From Streptomyces antimycoticus (GTDB taxonomy: Bacteria > Actinomycetota > Actinomycetes > Streptomycetales > Streptomycetaceae), in assembly GCF_005405925.1 (NCBI RefSeq), contig NZ_BJHV01000001.1:10168001-10232000 (forward strand): a stretch of DNA of 64,000 bases, read 5' to 3'. The notes under the pieces were generated by a model. That model was given only the letters and a program-made list of their open reading frames with translations. It ran no database searches and had not been told where the DNA came from. Shown piece after piece: positions 63,111 through 64,000 of this stretch; positions within the stretch are counted from its first letter, which is position 1, and every line of letters begins with the position of its first letter. The translations under genes and the position numbers were made by a program.

Positions 63111-63128
63111 GTAGGTAGGTCTACCTAC
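63111..63128. promoter_or_regulatory. TetR operator GTAGGTAG-gt-CTACCTAC
   Basis: Perfect 8-base arms around a 2-base centre, immediately upstream of the TetR gene and 168 bases before the divergent isochorismatase-family gene. TAGGTAG repeats within the arm extend it. The rest of the intergenic region has no gene. Confidence 0.85.
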
Positions 63129-63295
63129 TTTAGGGGGCGGTGAGAGATCCGGGAAGTGAGTTCCACCAGCAGTCGGCCCCGACGCCGCACCGCGGGACCA
63201 TCGCCGACTGAGCGGGAGAACGGCGGGCACTCGAACGGGCCAGGATGTGGCCTGCCCGGGCGATGGGTGATCTTCCAGAGGGCGGAGGAGAGATC

Positions 63296-63934
63296 ATGGC
63301 AGCCGAGACCTATGACCCCCGGCGAACGGCAGTGCTGCTCGTCGACCCGTACAACGACTTCCTCTCCGAGGGAGGCAAGGTGTGGCCGGTCGTGCAGAGC
63401 GTGGCCCAGAAGGTCGGTCTGCTGGACAATCTGCGCGCCGTCGTCGGCACCGCCCGGCAGTCCGGGGTGCGGGTGGTGTTCGTTCCGCACCGCCGCTGGG
63501 AGCCGGGTGACTACGAGTCGTGGACCCACCCCAACCCGACCCAGCGGAGCATCATGGTCCGGCACAGCTTCGCCCGGGACACCTGGGGCGGGGAGTTCCA
63601 TCCGGACTTCCGGCCGCGGGCGGGGGAGGTGGTGGCCCATGAGCACTGGGCGCAGAGCGGGTTCGCCAACACCGACCTGAATATGCAGCTCAGGCAGCAC
63701 GGCATCACCCATGTGATTCTCATCGGACTGCTGGCGAACACCTGCATCGAGTCCACCGGACGCTTCGCCATGGAACTCGGCTACCACGTCACGCTGGTCC
63801 GTGACGCCACCGCCGCCGCCACACCCGAGATGATGCATTCCGCGCATGAGCTGAACGGCCCCACCTTCGCCCATGCCATCCTCACCACGAGCGAGCTCCT
63901 CACCGCGTTGCCGGGTGAGGGCTCCGGGGCGTAG
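63296..63934 (+). CDS. Isochorismatase-family cysteine hydrolase
   Basis: 212 residues; ATG with GGAGGAGAG upstream. Catalytic Asp in VLLVDPYNDFLSEGG and Cys in GLLANTCIESTGRFAMELGY are intact; the intervening Lys/His region is EVVAHEHWAQSGFANTDLN. Family members hydrolyse amides (nicotinamide, ureides) or isochorismate; the substrate is unknown. It is divergent from the TetR-EamA operon and may share its operator. The remaining bases to the window end hold no supportable gene. Confidence 0.88.
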   Translation: MAAETYDPRRTAVLLVDPYNDFLSEGGKVWPVVQSVAQKVGLLDNLRAVVGTARQSGVRVVFVPHRRWEPGDYESWTHPNPTQRSIMVRHSFARDTWGGEFHPDFRPRAGEVVAHEHWAQSGFANTDLNMQLRQHGITHVILIGLLANTCIESTGRFAMELGYHVTLVRDATAAATPEMMHSAHELNGPTFAHAILTTSELLTALPGEGSGA

Positions 63935-64000
63935 CGGCGGTGCCCTACGGCGCGGGGGCCGAGCCGGAACCGACGACGCGGCCCTCCGGGATCTCCCCAC

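Noticed and set aside
1..64000. CRISPR array
   Set aside because: No regularly spaced direct repeats with unique spacers were seen; the 19-base tandem repeat at 18261 has no spacers.

Overview
The window looks like a chromosomal segment of a Streptomyces-type actinomycete. It is very GC-rich, uses many GTG/TTG starts, packs genes tightly with ATGA/GTGA stop-start overlaps, and carries Tat or Sec export signals on many carbohydrate-active enzymes. No 16S/23S rRNA, complete tRNA or CRISPR array was seen.

Layout. 1-1.5 kb: decayed mobile DNA (N-terminal integrase fragment, broken IS3/IS481-type transposase). 1.8-6.7 kb (minus): a propionyl-CoA carboxylase operon (DUF35 protein, PccB, epsilon subunit, truncated B12-binding protein, biotinylated alpha subunit), divergent from a TetR regulator and a cytochrome P450 (6.9-9.0 kb) with paired operators between. 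9.0-12.4 kb: a tRNA 3'-end fragment (possible att site), a small membrane protein coupled to an M48-type membrane protease, and an IS5 transposase remnant antisense to the protease 3' end. 12.4-14.1 kb: FAD monooxygenase divergent from an ArsR regulator with two perfect operators. 14.4-21.1 kb: acetylxylan-esterase-like protein, LacI regulator, SGNH esterase, polar amino-acid ABC transporter, small conserved protein.

21.3-43.3 kb is a carbohydrate and secreted-protein region: GH127 under a LacI-type palindrome, MerR-PP2C fusion, lectin-like propeller, an arabinan-type operon (two GH43 proteins with swapped domain order plus a GH127-LamG protein) behind a CGAAACTTTCG site, two aldo/keto reductases, CobW GTPase, FG-GAP protein, GH5 endoglycoceramidase-like enzyme, ManD-like dehydratase, nitrilase, antitoxin/Doc-like pair and a heparin-lyase-I-like protein. 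43.4-45.3 kb: MarR-MFS operon. 45.3-50.9 kb: YVTN propeller, Gfo/Idh/MocA oxidoreductase, beta-phosphoglucomutase and GH65 enzyme. 50.9-58.3 kb: PHP protein, a second small-membrane-protein/metalloprotease pair, GH97, small zinc-ribbon protein and a twin TrkA-N membrane protein. 58.4-64 kb: cobalamin riboswitch with a 2Fe-2S ferredoxin-like protein, Tat-exported FAD dehydrogenase, TetR-EamA operon with a strong operator, and an isochorismatase-family hydrolase.

A caution for any reader: at least six genes are broken by what is each time explained by one missing base in or beside a short G or C run. This is more likely a base-calling artefact than real decay, so these genes are annotated as single disrupted genes.
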